From Persicobacter diffluens (GTDB taxonomy: Bacteria; Bacteroidota; Bacteroidia; Cytophagales; Cyclobacteriaceae), in the NCBI RefSeq assembly GCF_036244895.1, contig NZ_BQKE01000001.1, forward strand, positions 2,604,001-2,668,000: a DNA stretch of 64,000 nt, read 5' to 3'. Both the position numbers and the translations under genes were made by a program. The notes below the pieces were generated by a model. The model saw only the letters and a list, made by a program, of their open reading frames with translations, was not told where the DNA came from and searched no databases. This document shows, in pieces, positions 25,667-34,497 of this stretch; positions within the stretch are counted from its first letter, which is position 1; the number at the start of each line of letters is the position of its first letter.

Positions 25667-26409
25667 ATCCAGCTCAGGTTTGTACTGGCCATTTCGGTTT
25701 CCAGCTTGGACAATAATGCTTCATCCAGCTGGCCTTTAAAGTTGGCCGTAAATTCATCAAAGGTACCGGAAAAAGTCATCTGCCCATTATCTAATAATCC
25801 GATATGACTCACCAGTTTTTCCAGATAGGAAAGATCATGGGAGGAGACCAGCACCGCACGTTGGGCCGTCCCATATTTTTTGATGAAGCGAATCATCTTC
25901 TCTGCAGCCAGGATATCCAAACCGGAAAAAGGCTCATCCAAAATCAAAAGATCCGGCGTATTTAAAACGGCTGCACAAAAGGCGACTTTCTTTCGCATAC
26001 CGGTGGAATAGGAAGAAATGGATTTCTTGAGTGGATTTTCATCTTCAAAAAAATAGGCGATCAGATCATTGATCCGCTCCTTTTGGGTCGGACCATCCAT
26101 ACTGTAAATTTTGGCGACAAACTCCAGAAACTCCCGGGCAGTAAATTCCTCAATTAGGCCCAAATCCTGCCCAACCACACCCCAGCGTCTTTTGTCTGCC
26201 GCAACGAAAGCTCGGACATCCTTCCCAAAAACATTTACCTCGCCTTCCTGTCGCTGAATTAAATCTAAAATCAAATTGATCAGGGTGCTTTTTCCTGCAC
26301 CATTCTTCCCCAACAACCCAAAGATCTGTCCCGCCTCCACTTCCAAATCTAATTGATCAAGCACCACCTGCTGACCAAATTGTTGACTTAAGCCCTTAAC
26401 TGAAATCAT
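25663..26409 (-). CDS. ABC transporter ATP-binding protein
   Basis: A 248-residue ABC ATPase of the DrrA/CcmA-like exporter group. Walker A GKNGAGKST is near residues 34-42, the Q-loop region contains VVGQDLGL, the signature is the divergent YSTGMRKKVAF, Walker B LLILDEPFSGLD, and the switch histidine is in VSSHDL. First gene of an operon with a 12-span permease (4-bp overlap) and a small membrane gene. It would drive export of an unknown compound from the cytoplasm. Confidence 0.92.
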   Translation of the reverse strand: MISVKGLSQQFGQQVVLDQLDLEVEAGQIFGLLGKNGAGKSTLINLILDLIQRQEGEVNVFGKDVRAFVAADKRRWGVVGQDLGLIEEFTAREFLEFVAKIYSMDGPTQKERINDLIAYFFEDENPLKKSISSYSTGMRKKVAFCAAVLNTPDLLILDEPFSGLDILAAEKMIRFIKKYGTAQRAVLVSSHDLSYLEKLVSHIGLLDNGQMTFSGTFDEFTANFKGQLDEALLSKLETEMASTNLSWI

Positions 26410-26556
26410 AAATAGTATTTTTCGAATTTAAATTTTCACTTAAACACTAAAGTAAGGAAGTAGAGGCAGTTTTACAGTAAGGCTTTTACCAATGGCGAAA
26501 TGAAAACATAAATGGAAAATCGGGACTGTGAAAGATGAAAATCGAAATTATTGGGC

Positions 26557-26591
26557 ATAAAAAAACCTGACCAATAATTGATCAGGTTTTG
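26557..26591 (-). terminator. Terminator of the tRNA array
   Basis: On the minus strand, stem AAAACCTGA/TCAGGTTTT with an 11-base loop and a run of T, just behind the last tRNA gene. Confidence 0.85.
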
Positions 26592-26593
26592 TG

Positions 26594-26668
26594 TCGGGGT
26601 GGCAGGATTCGAACCTGCGACCTCCTGCTCCCAAAGCAGGCGCGATGACCGGGCTACGCTACACCCCG
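26594..26668 (-). tRNA. tRNA-Pro(TGG) 1
   Basis: Cloverleaf with CGGGGTG acceptor, anticodon TGG in loop TTTGGGA and T-loop TTCGAAT. CCA is not encoded. Last gene of the 19-gene array in transcription order. Confidence 0.97.
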
Positions 26669-26695
26669 TGGTGTTTTTCCACTGTCCAAAGACTG

Positions 26696-26770
26696 TGGGC
26701 CCTACTGGATTCGAACCAGTGACCCCCTGCTTGTAAGGCAGGTGCTCTGAACCAACTGAGCTAAGAGCCC
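26696..26770 (-). tRNA. tRNA-Val(TAC) 1
   Basis: Acceptor GGGCTCT/AGGGCCC, anticodon TAC in loop CTTACAA. The T-stem variant has ACTGG/CCAGT. CCA not encoded. Confidence 0.97.
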
Positions 26771-26806
26771 TTGGGAGACAAGGAATGCCTTGTCGTCACC
26801 TAAGTG

Positions 26807-26893
26807 CGGAGAGTGGGGGATTCGAACCCCCGGTACCGTTTCCAGTACGTCAGTTTAGCAAACTGGTGGTTTCAGCCACTCACCCAACTCTCC
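26807..26893 (-). tRNA. tRNA-Ser(GCT) 1
   Basis: Long variable arm (87 bases), acceptor GGAGAGT/ACTCTCC, anticodon GCT in loop TTGCTAA. Starts 3 bp after tRNA-Thr 1; that gap reads CCA, the 3' end of the Thr gene. Confidence 0.96.
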
Positions 26894-26896
26894 TGG

Positions 26897-26969
<73 letters not shown>

Positions 26970-27008
26970 AATATGAAAATTTAATTTTCACAATCGACGT
27001 TTCGATTG

Positions 27009-27083
27009 TGGGCCCTGCTGGATTCGAACCAGCGACCCCCTGCTTGTAAGGCAGGTGCTCTGAACCAACTGAGCTAAGAGCCC
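27009..27083 (-). tRNA. tRNA-Val(TAC) 2
   Basis: As Val 1, but T-stem GCTGG/CCAGC, a compensated base-pair change. Confidence 0.97.
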
Positions 27084-27150
27084 GAGTCTGTATAGACAGG
27101 GCATGCCCTGTCTCAACGAACCGACAACAAACATATTGCTGCGGAACTTG

Positions 27151-27225
27151 TCGGGGTGGCAGGATTCGAACCTGCGACCTCCTGCTCCCAAAGCAGGCGC
27201 GATGACCGGGCTACGCTACACCCCG
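27151..27225 (-). tRNA. tRNA-Pro(TGG) 2
   Basis: Same mature sequence as Pro 1. Followed downstream by the spacer with the perfect GACAGGGCATGCCCTGTC palindrome. Confidence 0.97.
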
Positions 27226-27306
27226 AAGGCCCTCATTTTTGAAGGGAGTACAAAGGTAAAGCAAAAATTGAGATCTGCAATACTGTACTCTAAATTTATT
27301 TTTGTG

Positions 27307-27381
27307 TCGGGGTGGCAGGATTCGAACCTGCGACCTCCTGCTCCCAAAGCAGGCGCGATGACCGGGCTACGCTACACCCCG
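27307..27381 (-). tRNA. tRNA-Pro(TGG) 3
   Basis: Same mature sequence as Pro 1; adjacent to Pro 2 without an intervening Val gene. Confidence 0.97.
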
Positions 27382-27404
27382 AACGAAAGGGAAACTACTC
27401 CCTG

Positions 27405-27477
<73 letters not shown>

Positions 27478-27515
27478 AATATGAAATTTTACTTTCACAA
27501 CCGACGTTTCGGTTG

Positions 27516-27590
27516 TGGGCCCTGCTGGATTCGAACCAGCGACCCCCTGCTTGTAAGGCAGGTGCTCTGAACCAACTGAGCTAAGAGCCC
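27516..27590 (-). tRNA. tRNA-Val(TAC) 3
   Basis: T-stem GCTGG/CCAGC variant. First of three Val genes spaced exactly 277 bp apart. Confidence 0.97.
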
Positions 27591-27690
27591 GAGTGCTCAC
27601 TTCAAAATTTCTCTTGTGGTGAGTCGGTTGAGACTGGGCATGCCCTGTCTATACTTTTTGCACTGAACAAGGCTTTCCTTGTCCAAGCTG

Positions 27691-27765
27691 TCGGGGTGGC
27701 AGGATTCGAACCTGCGACCTCCTGCTCCCAAAGCAGGCGCGATGACCGGGCTACGCTACACCCCG
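27691..27765 (-). tRNA. tRNA-Pro(TGG) 4
   Basis: Same mature sequence as Pro 1. Part of the 277-bp tandem unit. Confidence 0.97.
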
Positions 27766-27792
27766 TGGTGTTTTTCCACCGTCGGAAGACTG

Positions 27793-27867
27793 TGGGCCCT
27801 GCTGGATTCGAACCAGCGACCCCCTGCTTGTAAGGCAGGTGCTCTGAACCAACTGAGCTAAGAGCCC
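27793..27867 (-). tRNA. tRNA-Val(TAC) 4
   Basis: T-stem GCTGG/CCAGC variant. Part of the 277-bp tandem unit. Confidence 0.97.
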
Positions 27868-27967
27868 GAATGCTCACTTCAAAATTTCTCTTGTGGTGAG
27901 TCGGCTGAGACAGGATATGACCTGTCTATACTTTTTGCACTGGACAAGACTTTCCTTGTCCAAGCTG

Positions 27968-28042
27968 TCGGGGTGGCAGGATTCGAACCTGCGACCTCCT
28001 GCTCCCAAAGCAGGCGCGATGACCGGGCTACGCTACACCCCG
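27968..28042 (-). tRNA. tRNA-Pro(TGG) 5
   Basis: Same mature sequence as Pro 1. Part of the 277-bp tandem unit. Confidence 0.97.
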
Positions 28043-28069
28043 TGGTGTTTTTCCACCGTCCGAAGACTG

Positions 28070-28144
28070 TGGGCCCTACTGGATTCGAACCAGTGACCCC
28101 CTGCTTGTAAGGCAGGTGCTCTGAACCAACTGAGCTAAGAGCCC
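28070..28144 (-). tRNA. tRNA-Val(TAC) 5
   Basis: T-stem ACTGG/CCAGT variant, unlike Val 3 and Val 4 in the neighbouring units. Confidence 0.97.
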
Positions 28145-28244
28145 GAGTGCTCACTTCAAAATTTCTCTTGCGGTGAGTTGGTTGAGACAGGGCACGCCCT
28201 GTCTATACTTTTTGCACTGGACAAGACATTCCTTGTCCAAGCTG

Positions 28245-28319
28245 TCGGGGTGGCAGGATTCGAACCTGCGACCTCCTGCTCCCAAAGCAGGCGCGATGAC
28301 CGGGCTACGCTACACCCCG
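28245..28319 (-). tRNA. tRNA-Pro(TGG) 6
   Basis: Same mature sequence as Pro 1. Last Pro of the 277-bp series. Confidence 0.97.
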
Positions 28320-28377
28320 TGCAGTTGAAAGAATTGATGGTATTTTAAATACTACGCGTCTCTCCCCTACTAAATAG

Positions 28378-28450
<73 letters not shown>

Positions 28451-28519
28451 TAAAGATGGATATCTTAAAATCAATTATCAGACCAAATCGAATGATCCGA
28501 TGAACATATCCATTAATTG

Positions 28520-28594
28520 TGGGCCCTGCTGGATTCGAACCAGCGACCCCCTGCTTGTAAGGCAGGTGCTCTGAACCAACTGAGCTAAGAGCCC
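28520..28594 (-). tRNA. tRNA-Val(TAC) 6
   Basis: T-stem GCTGG/CCAGC variant. Confidence 0.97.
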
Positions 28595-28662
28595 GAGTAC
28601 TCACTTCAAAATTTCTTTTGTGGTGAGTTACTGAGACAGGACATGTCCTGTCTATACCAGTG

Positions 28663-28749
28663 CGGAGAGTGGGGGATTCGAACCCCCGGTACCGTTTCCA
28701 GTACGTCAGTTTAGCAAACTGGTGGTTTCAGCCACTCACCCAACTCTCC
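28663..28749 (-). tRNA. tRNA-Ser(GCT) 2
   Basis: Same mature sequence as Ser 1, again directly behind a CCA-encoding tRNA-Thr. Confidence 0.96.
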
Positions 28750-28752
28750 TGG

Positions 28753-28825
<73 letters not shown>

Positions 28826-28886
28826 TAAAGATTTTTGTGATGTAAATAAGGTTTGAGTAAATCTCTTCCCCAACAACATTAAGTTG

Positions 28887-28961
28887 TGGGCCCTACTGGA
28901 TTCGAACCAGTGACCCCCTGCTTGTAAGGCAGGTGCTCTGAACCAACTGAGCTAAGAGCCC
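28887..28961 (-). tRNA. tRNA-Val(TAC) 7
   Basis: First gene of the array in transcription order; T-stem ACTGG/CCAGT variant. Confidence 0.97.
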
Positions 28962-29467
28962 TTATTTTTATTATTGATCAAGCCTTATCCGGCTAAATCA
29001 ACACAACATTCTGTTTAGTACAATATCAAGATTTCAAATCTTTCTCACATTCAAATGGCGATTATTTTCTTTTGAGCGACAAAACTAATTTCTGATTTCG
29101 AAGCGGATAAGAATGTCCATTTCTGCGTCTCTGAGGGCGTTTCCCTCAAAAGCGATGCAAACATACGGGCTTTATTTTTATCCACCAAACCTTCCCTCAA
29201 AAAAATAAATGATGATAAATTTCCCGACAGCGTCACCAAACAGATAAATTCATGTTTTCCAACCTTCTAGTGAGTGGAAAGGATTTGTAAAAAATGTTAA
29301 AAATTTTCCTTCAAGCGGAATTAGCTTGATTCCATTTTCAAACATTGCTAATATTAGGCCTTAAAAATCGGAGGCAAGGGCCAACGGGGAGCAAGACGGA
29401 ATTCCTATAGATATTGCTATCGGCGCTCCTTTTTTCTATTTTTCGCAGAAGAATTTTTCAAAATTAT
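28962..29467. other. Divergent gap between the tRNA array and the vWA gene
   Basis: About 500 AT-rich bases without a credible gene. It should contain the tRNA array promoter (minus) and the promoter of the vWA operon (plus). A TTG near 29328 followed about 20 bases later by TAATATTA is a weak candidate for the latter. A GCCGGATAAGGC short hairpin lies near 28985. Confidence 0.5.
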
Positions 29468-30436
29468 ATGACCTGGTATAAATCACTCGGGCTTACGGAA
29501 TCAATTTTCATCATTATTTTCGTATTGCTCTACTTATTATTTGTCTGGAGAAACATCCGAATCGCTAATAGGCTACGAGCCGGATTCAAATGGGTGTTTA
29601 TTAAACTGGTGCTACGCTCCCTGTATTTTGGCTGTTTTATTTTAGCATTACTCGGCCCTTCCTTCGGACAAATCTCCCAGGAAATAAAATCTGTAGGAAA
29701 AGACATCATGATCTGTGTAGATCTTTCCCAATCCATGAATGCGACGGACATTCCCCCTTCGCGCCTGGAAAAAGTAAAGTTTGAACTAAAAAACCTGGTC
29801 AGCGCTTTCAATTCAGACCGGGTAGGTATTGTCATCTTTTCTTCTGAAGCTTTTATGCAATGTCCGCTCACTTATGATCAGGGTGCATTAAATCTTTTTA
29901 TCGAGACCATGAATACCGGCTTGGTGCCACATTCCGGAACTGATTTTGGCCCTCCTTTGGAAATGGCACTTAGTAAAATATCCAGCGAAGAAGAATCTGC
30001 CAATACGCCTAAGTCAAAAGTAATCATTTTGATTAGTGATGGAGAGGACTTTGGAGAGAAAACTAATGAGGCACTAAGCCAAATTGTAGAAAACAACATT
30101 AAATTATTTACGGTTGGAGTAGGAACTGCTGATGGTGGAAAAATCCCCATGGGACGTAGCTATAAAAGGGATAAGCAAGGCCGTCCGGTGGTCACCAAAT
30201 TAGAAGCCACTGCACTTAAAAAGCTGGCATCTAAAACCGGGGGACGCTATTTTGAAGTAAATGATCAGCGTAATGATATTCCAAAACTTATCAATAATAT
30301 CAGTCAAATAGAAGGCGAGCTGCGTGACAGCCGCCGGGTGGATGTTTCCGCCAATAAATTTTATTATTTTCTGGCATTAGGTTTACTCCTTATGGCCATT
30401 GATCTTTTGACCAGCATCCGAACCATCAAAATATGA
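29468..30436 (+). CDS. BatA/BatB-like vWA-domain membrane protein
   Basis: A 322-residue protein with two N-terminal membrane spans (IFIIIFVLLYLLFVW; LYFGCFILALLGPSFG), a periplasm-facing or cytoplasmic vWA domain and a C-terminal span (YYFLALGLLLMAIDLL). The metal-ion-dependent adhesion site is intact: DLSQS, a Thr in HSGTDFG, and LISDGEDFG. This is the layout of Bacteroides aerotolerance BatA/BatB proteins. The start at the ATG at 29468 is preferred over the earlier frame opening at 29414. Its TGA overlaps the next gene's ATG. No moxR or second vWA gene is adjacent. Confidence 0.86.
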   Translation: MTWYKSLGLTESIFIIIFVLLYLLFVWRNIRIANRLRAGFKWVFIKLVLRSLYFGCFILALLGPSFGQISQEIKSVGKDIMICVDLSQSMNATDIPPSRLEKVKFELKNLVSAFNSDRVGIVIFSSEAFMQCPLTYDQGALNLFIETMNTGLVPHSGTDFGPPLEMALSKISSEEESANTPKSKVIILISDGEDFGEKTNEALSQIVENNIKLFTVGVGTADGGKIPMGRSYKRDKQGRPVVTKLEATALKKLASKTGGRYFEVNDQRNDIPKLINNISQIEGELRDSRRVDVSANKFYYFLALGLLLMAIDLLTSIRTIKI

Positions 30437-31080
30437 GAACGCTTCTTATCTTATTGTTTGCGGCCCTTAGTTTTGACGGCTTCAATCATATTGCCAAGAC
30501 TAATGCCCTTAAAAAGAAAGCAGAGGAAGCCATGCTTTCCGGAGATTTCCAAACCGCCACTACGCTTTATCATGAGCTTATTGACAGCTTAAAGGTGGCC
30601 GAGGATGAATCCGTTTTAAATTTATCCAATGCCTATTTTCATTTGCAGGACACCACCAATGCAGAAAAGTACTATAGTGCTGTAGTGGAAAGCCAAAACA
30701 CCGACATTCGCGCCGAAGCCAATCAGCAGATGGGGGTGATCCAGTATCAAAAGCAGGACTTTAACAAAGCCCTGGCCCATTTTAAAGAATCCTTAAAAGC
30801 GGACCCCAATAATGCAGAAGCACGCTATAACTATGAGCTGGTCAAAAAAGTAATTGAAAATAATAAGCAACAACAGGATCAAAACCAGGAACCAGATATT
30901 CCGCCACTAACTCCATTTGCAAAACAGCTTAAAGCAAAATCAGACCAGCTGATTGCGCAAAAAAATTACGCACAAGCCCTGCAATTAATGGAAGATGGCT
31001 TGCAGCAGGATCCTTCCGTTGCGAACTATAATGATTATATTCATCGAACCCGTGTGGTGGCAGAAATTAATGCGAAATAA
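30433..31080 (+). CDS. TPR-repeat protein of the Bat cluster
   Basis: A 215-residue protein with a signal-like hydrophobic N terminus (LLILLFAALSFDGF) and at least three tetratricopeptide repeats, for example AEANQQMGVIQYQKQDFNKA and a C-terminal AQALQLMEDGLQQDPS. TPRs mediate protein contacts; BatC/BatE-type proteins accompany the vWA proteins in the Bacteroides aerotolerance cluster. It overlaps the vWA gene by 4 bp, and the next gene starts 4 bp after its stop. Confidence 0.82.
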   Translation: MRTLLILLFAALSFDGFNHIAKTNALKKKAEEAMLSGDFQTATTLYHELIDSLKVAEDESVLNLSNAYFHLQDTTNAEKYYSAVVESQNTDIRAEANQQMGVIQYQKQDFNKALAHFKESLKADPNNAEARYNYELVKKVIENNKQQQDQNQEPDIPPLTPFAKQLKAKSDQLIAQKNYAQALQLMEDGLQQDPSVANYNDYIHRTRVVAEINAK

Positions 31081-31084
31081 CATC

Positions 31085-31768
31085 ATGAAGCAAAAGATCT
31101 TATATACACTTTTTAGTCTGTTATGCTTTGGCTTAATGAATACAGCACAGGCACAGATCAGTAATCCCCCGGAGTTTCACGAAGGAGCCCAGTTCTACAT
31201 CAATAAGCAGATCCCCCAGGCGGTCGCCGCCTTGGAACAAGGACTTCGAAAGGAGCCGGACAATCTGGCCATGCAGGAATTGCTGAAAAAAATCCGGGAA
31301 CAACAAGACCAGCAGGATCAACAAAATCAGCAGCAGAACCAGCAAAACGAAGAGAATCAGGACGAAAATCAGGAAGAAAACCAAGACCAGCAGAATCAGG
31401 AAGAAAATCAGAAGGAAGAGGAGAATTCTGAAAATCAGGAGCAAGAGCAGGAAGGCCAGGAAGAGCAAGAGGATCAACAGAATCAGGAGCAACAGGGGGA
31501 AGATGCTGAGCAGCAAGAGGGAGACCCACAAGAGCAGGAACCTCAGGAGGGTGAGCAGCAGCAGGACCAGGCCAATGAAGAGCAAGAAAACGAGGAAGAC
31601 AGTCCTCCTCCAAGCCCTTCGGCAGCAGAGCGTTTACAGGAAATGAATATGTCTGAAGATAAGGCGAGGATGATACTGGATGCCATGCGAAATGCCGAAG
31701 TGCAGTATTTGCAACAGAATAAAAGAAAGGCCACTCAAAAGCCTGACAATAGTAAACCGGATTGGTAA
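31085..31768 (+). CDS. Secreted Gln/Glu-rich low-complexity protein of the Bat cluster
   Basis: A 227-residue protein with a clear signal peptide (ILYTLFSLLCFGLMNTAQAQ) and a short TPR-like part (residues about 30-65, VAALEQGLRKEPDNLAMQ). A very acidic Gln/Glu/Asn-rich tract of roughly 120 residues follows, then a conserved-looking helical C terminus (MNMSEDKARMILDAMRNAEVQYLQQ) with a basic tail. The C-terminal helix and the TPR remnant recall BatC. The ATG at 31085 was chosen because it starts the signal peptide. Closed by a terminator. Confidence 0.8.
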   Translation: MKQKILYTLFSLLCFGLMNTAQAQISNPPEFHEGAQFYINKQIPQAVAALEQGLRKEPDNLAMQELLKKIREQQDQQDQQNQQQNQQNEENQDENQEENQDQQNQEENQKEEENSENQEQEQEGQEEQEDQQNQEQQGEDAEQQEGDPQEQEPQEGEQQQDQANEEQENEEDSPPPSPSAAERLQEMNMSEDKARMILDAMRNAEVQYLQQNKRKATQKPDNSKPDW

Positions 31769-31773
31769 AATTC

Positions 31774-31806
31774 AAAAAAGATCATCTTATGGGTGATCTT
31801 TTTTCG
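31774..31806 (+). terminator. Terminator of the Bat-like operon
   Basis: Stem AAAAGATCA/TGATCTTTT with a run of T. Confidence 0.88.
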
Positions 31807-31934
31807 TTTTATTACCATCTCTTTATCGGATATTTAATATTTTTTTCCCTTATTCAAATACCATACTTAACTTCTGAAAAATAGCGATCCCTATTTGCCA
31901 CTGTACAATGAGTTCAAACTTAATTTTATAGACG

Positions 31935-32498
31935 ATGAAAAATTGGCAGAATCTATTTTTCGTACTAATCGCCGCTCTCACTTTCTCTGCCTGTAGCAGT
32001 GTTAATGTCTCCTATGACTATGATCGCGGAGCGGATTTCTCTTCTTACCAAACTTACAGTTTCATGATCAAAGACCCTGATCAGAAAATCAATGTAGGCC
32101 TGAATGAATTGATGATCAGACGTGTGATGTCCAATATTGGGGGAGAAATGTCCGCCAGAAGTTATGAAGAAGTAGAAAACAATCCCGATTTATTGATCAA
32201 TTTCTACCTCAAAACAAAAGACAAGAAAAACGTTTACTACGATCCCTATTGGGGTGGTTGGTACGGTCCCTGGGGCCCCTATCGTGGTCCACAGGTGACG
32301 GAATATACCGAAGGCAACCTGGTCATTGACATTGTGGATGCTAAGAAAAAGCAGTTAATCTGGCAAGGGGTAGCCACCGGATCTATTGACGGAAAAATGA
32401 AAAATCCGGATAAGACGATGCAAAAAATTGTGAATGAAGTATTTCTTCGTTACCCGCATAAAGCAAATGAGGCCTTCGGATATCAGGTGAAAAAATAA
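31935..32498 (+). CDS. DUF4136 lipoprotein
   Basis: A 187-residue lipoprotein; lipobox LTFSAC gives a mature N-terminal cysteine at residue 20, followed by the DUF4136 pattern VSYDYDRGADFSSYQTYSF. A Gly/Trp/Tyr-rich loop (YWGGWYGPWGPY) lies near residue 105. DUF4136 proteins are common outer-membrane-associated lipoproteins of unknown function in Bacteroidota. Monocistronic, with a terminator 8 bp after the stop. Confidence 0.9.
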   Translation: MKNWQNLFFVLIAALTFSACSSVNVSYDYDRGADFSSYQTYSFMIKDPDQKINVGLNELMIRRVMSNIGGEMSARSYEEVENNPDLLINFYLKTKDKKNVYYDPYWGGWYGPWGPYRGPQVTEYTEGNLVIDIVDAKKKQLIWQGVATGSIDGKMKNPDKTMQKIVNEVFLRYPHKANEAFGYQVKK

Positions 32499-32505
32499 AA
32501 CGTAC

Positions 32506-32534
32506 AAGCAGGGGCCCGTCTCCTGCTTTTTTTA
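32506..32534 (+). terminator. Terminator after the DUF4136 gene
   Basis: Stem AGCAGG/CCTGCT with a 9-base loop and seven T. Confidence 0.82.
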
Positions 32535-32546
32535 TATCAAAAAATT

Positions 32547-34208
32547 ATGGCAGGAACGAGCAAGAATCAACGCATAGCGCAAATCATTTCCATTCTAATC
32601 AAATATGGTTTTGAAGATTTTATCGCAAATTCCCGCCTTAAAGAATTGGTAGTCTCCACTCCCCTGCTGAACAAAACAGTTTCGGAGGAAACCTTAAAAT
32701 ACACCAGAGCGCAACGCATTCGTCTGGCGGCGGAAGAACTAGGGCCCACTTTTGTAAAATTAGCCCAGATCATGGCCAACCGGCCGGACATGCTACCGGC
32801 AGAATGGCTGGAGGAATTAGCCAAAACCCAAAAAGAATCCAGTCCGGTACCGAATTGGGATGTGGAAAAATTTATTTCCGAAGAGTTGGGCAGACCCTTC
32901 CAGGAAATTTTCCGATACGTAAACCATCAACCCATGGCCTGCGGCTCAATAGCTCAGGCCCACAGGGCTATTCATGTCGATGGAACAGAAATGGTGCTGA
33001 AACTGCAGCGCCCTGACATTGCCACCATCATTGAAGCGGACCTAGAAATCCTGCATCTGATTGCCTCTCAGGCGGAATCCAATATAGAAAAATTCGCCAC
33101 CTTTCAGCCCGTAAAACTGGTGGAGAGCTTTCAAAAGCACATGCTGGAGGAATTAAACTTTCGGAATGAGGTTCAAAACATCAAGGAATTTTATCATCAA
33201 TATAAAGGATGGGATGGACTCACCAGCCCCAGAACCTACGAGTATTGTAGTTCCGGAAAAATCATTGCTATGGAGATGATGAAGGGCCATAAAATCGATG
33301 AATGGCAGCCTGAAGATCCCTCCCTGAAGCAGCAAATGATTGACACCCTCATTGATGCTTTCTTTAGCCAAATCCTGGAATATGGATTTTTCCATGCCGA
33401 TCCACACCCCGGAAACATCTTGGTACAGGACAATGGAGAAATCTGCTTCATTGATTTTGGAAATATGGGTAGGCTCACCAGTTCCCAACGAGAACTACTC
33501 TCCCGTTTTTTCTTTCAATTTCTACAAAAAGACTACCGTCAAATAGCTCGAACGGTCAAGGAAATTGCCATTTCCCATGAAATCACGGACATGAAAATCT
33601 TTGAATCAGAATGTGAAATGGTAATTCAGCGTTTTGATCGGTCCCTGGCCGATATTGAATTAAAGGAAATGGCCCAAACCTTCACCAGCCTGATTTATAA
33701 ATACCGGATAGAATTACCACAATACCTTCACTCCGTATTCCGCGCTGTGCTGATCATGGAAGGACTGGGAAGCAACCTGGATCCTGACTTTGAAATCTTT
33801 GATAAGCTTCGCCGATTTGGGAAAAAAATTGTACTCAATCACCTTGACCCGAAAAAAATTGCCAAAGACAGCCTCAGCTCCCTATTCACTTTAGGCACTT
33901 TATTGAAAAATGTCCCACATGATTTACAAGACCTTATTGATACTGCTAAAGAGGGAAAGTTCAAAATAGACATTAAACATCATGGCTTAGAGGATTTCCG
34001 CCAAACCATTGACTCCGCCACCAATCGCATCTCTCTGGCCATCATCACTGCTGCAATTATCATTGGCTCTTCAGTAATCATCTTTGCACAAATCCCTCCA
34101 CTCATCTATGATATCCCCATTCTGGGATTTATTGGCTTTTTCCTTAGCTCCATTTTGGGCTTTTATATGATATTGACTATCCTCCGTAACCAAAGACCAA
34201 AAAAATAA
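32547..34208 (+). CDS. UbiB/ABC1-family atypical kinase
   Basis: A 553-residue protein of the ABC1/UbiB kinase-like family, involved in quinone lipid biosynthesis in other bacteria. Recognised motifs are GPTFVKLAQIMANRPDMLP (residues about 66-84), the Ala-rich nucleotide loop replaced by ACGSIAQAHRA, catalytic HADPHPGNI and metal-binding CFIDFGNMG. Two C-terminal membrane spans are present (IITAAIIIGSSVIIFAQI; IPILGFIGFFLSSILGFYMI). The usual KxGQ reads KLAQ here. Monocistronic. Confidence 0.9.
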   Translation: MAGTSKNQRIAQIISILIKYGFEDFIANSRLKELVVSTPLLNKTVSEETLKYTRAQRIRLAAEELGPTFVKLAQIMANRPDMLPAEWLEELAKTQKESSPVPNWDVEKFISEELGRPFQEIFRYVNHQPMACGSIAQAHRAIHVDGTEMVLKLQRPDIATIIEADLEILHLIASQAESNIEKFATFQPVKLVESFQKHMLEELNFRNEVQNIKEFYHQYKGWDGLTSPRTYEYCSSGKIIAMEMMKGHKIDEWQPEDPSLKQQMIDTLIDAFFSQILEYGFFHADPHPGNILVQDNGEICFIDFGNMGRLTSSQRELLSRFFFQFLQKDYRQIARTVKEIAISHEITDMKIFESECEMVIQRFDRSLADIELKEMAQTFTSLIYKYRIELPQYLHSVFRAVLIMEGLGSNLDPDFEIFDKLRRFGKKIVLNHLDPKKIAKDSLSSLFTLGTLLKNVPHDLQDLIDTAKEGKFKIDIKHHGLEDFRQTIDSATNRISLAIITAAIIIGSSVIIFAQIPPLIYDIPILGFIGFFLSSILGFYMILTILRNQRPKK

Positions 34209-34224
34209 AGGCATTAGAGCACAT

Positions 34225-34366
34225 TAAAAGCTAAAATTCGTAGCGAAAATTTGAAATACTATAGAAGCGGTACCCGATTATTAAGAGAGAATAGCAGTGC
34301 TATTGTTGAGAAATTATCCAATATCGCCTCCAATAATTCGAATTTGCAGTCGGGAAGTGCGGTTTT
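34225..34366 (-). repeat. Hairpin repeat family B, copy 1
   Basis: 142 bases that align, in reverse orientation, with 55633-55777. Shared blocks are GAATTATTGGA, ATTGCTCAACAATAGC-like stretch, hairpin AATAGCAGTGCTATT and TTTCGCTACGAATTTTAGCTTTT. Two hairpins are conserved. The small ORFs through both copies encode similar residues, but this follows from the DNA similarity. Confidence 0.7.
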
Positions 34367-34497
34367 AAACATGCGCTTATAATAGAAAACCAATCGCCCA
34401 ATTTTTAAAAACACCCTTCTGCCGGTATTTGGCAAGAATCCACGCAGATTCAACAAACAATTCGGACGGGAATCGGTAATCTTTCTAAAGCATACCT

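Larger units (their letters stand above)
27516..28319 (-). repeat. Tandem 277-bp Val-Pro tRNA units
   Basis: Val genes start at 27516, 27793 and 28070, and Pro genes at 27691, 27968 and 28245, each exactly 277 bp apart. The spacers between them are also nearly identical, so the whole unit was duplicated in tandem. Confidence 0.93.

Noticed and set aside
31133..31775. Antisense ORFs of 150 and 191 codons (Leu-rich or Pro/Ala-rich)
   Set aside because: They are complements of the CAG/GAA-rich low-complexity tract of the secreted Gln/Glu-rich protein.
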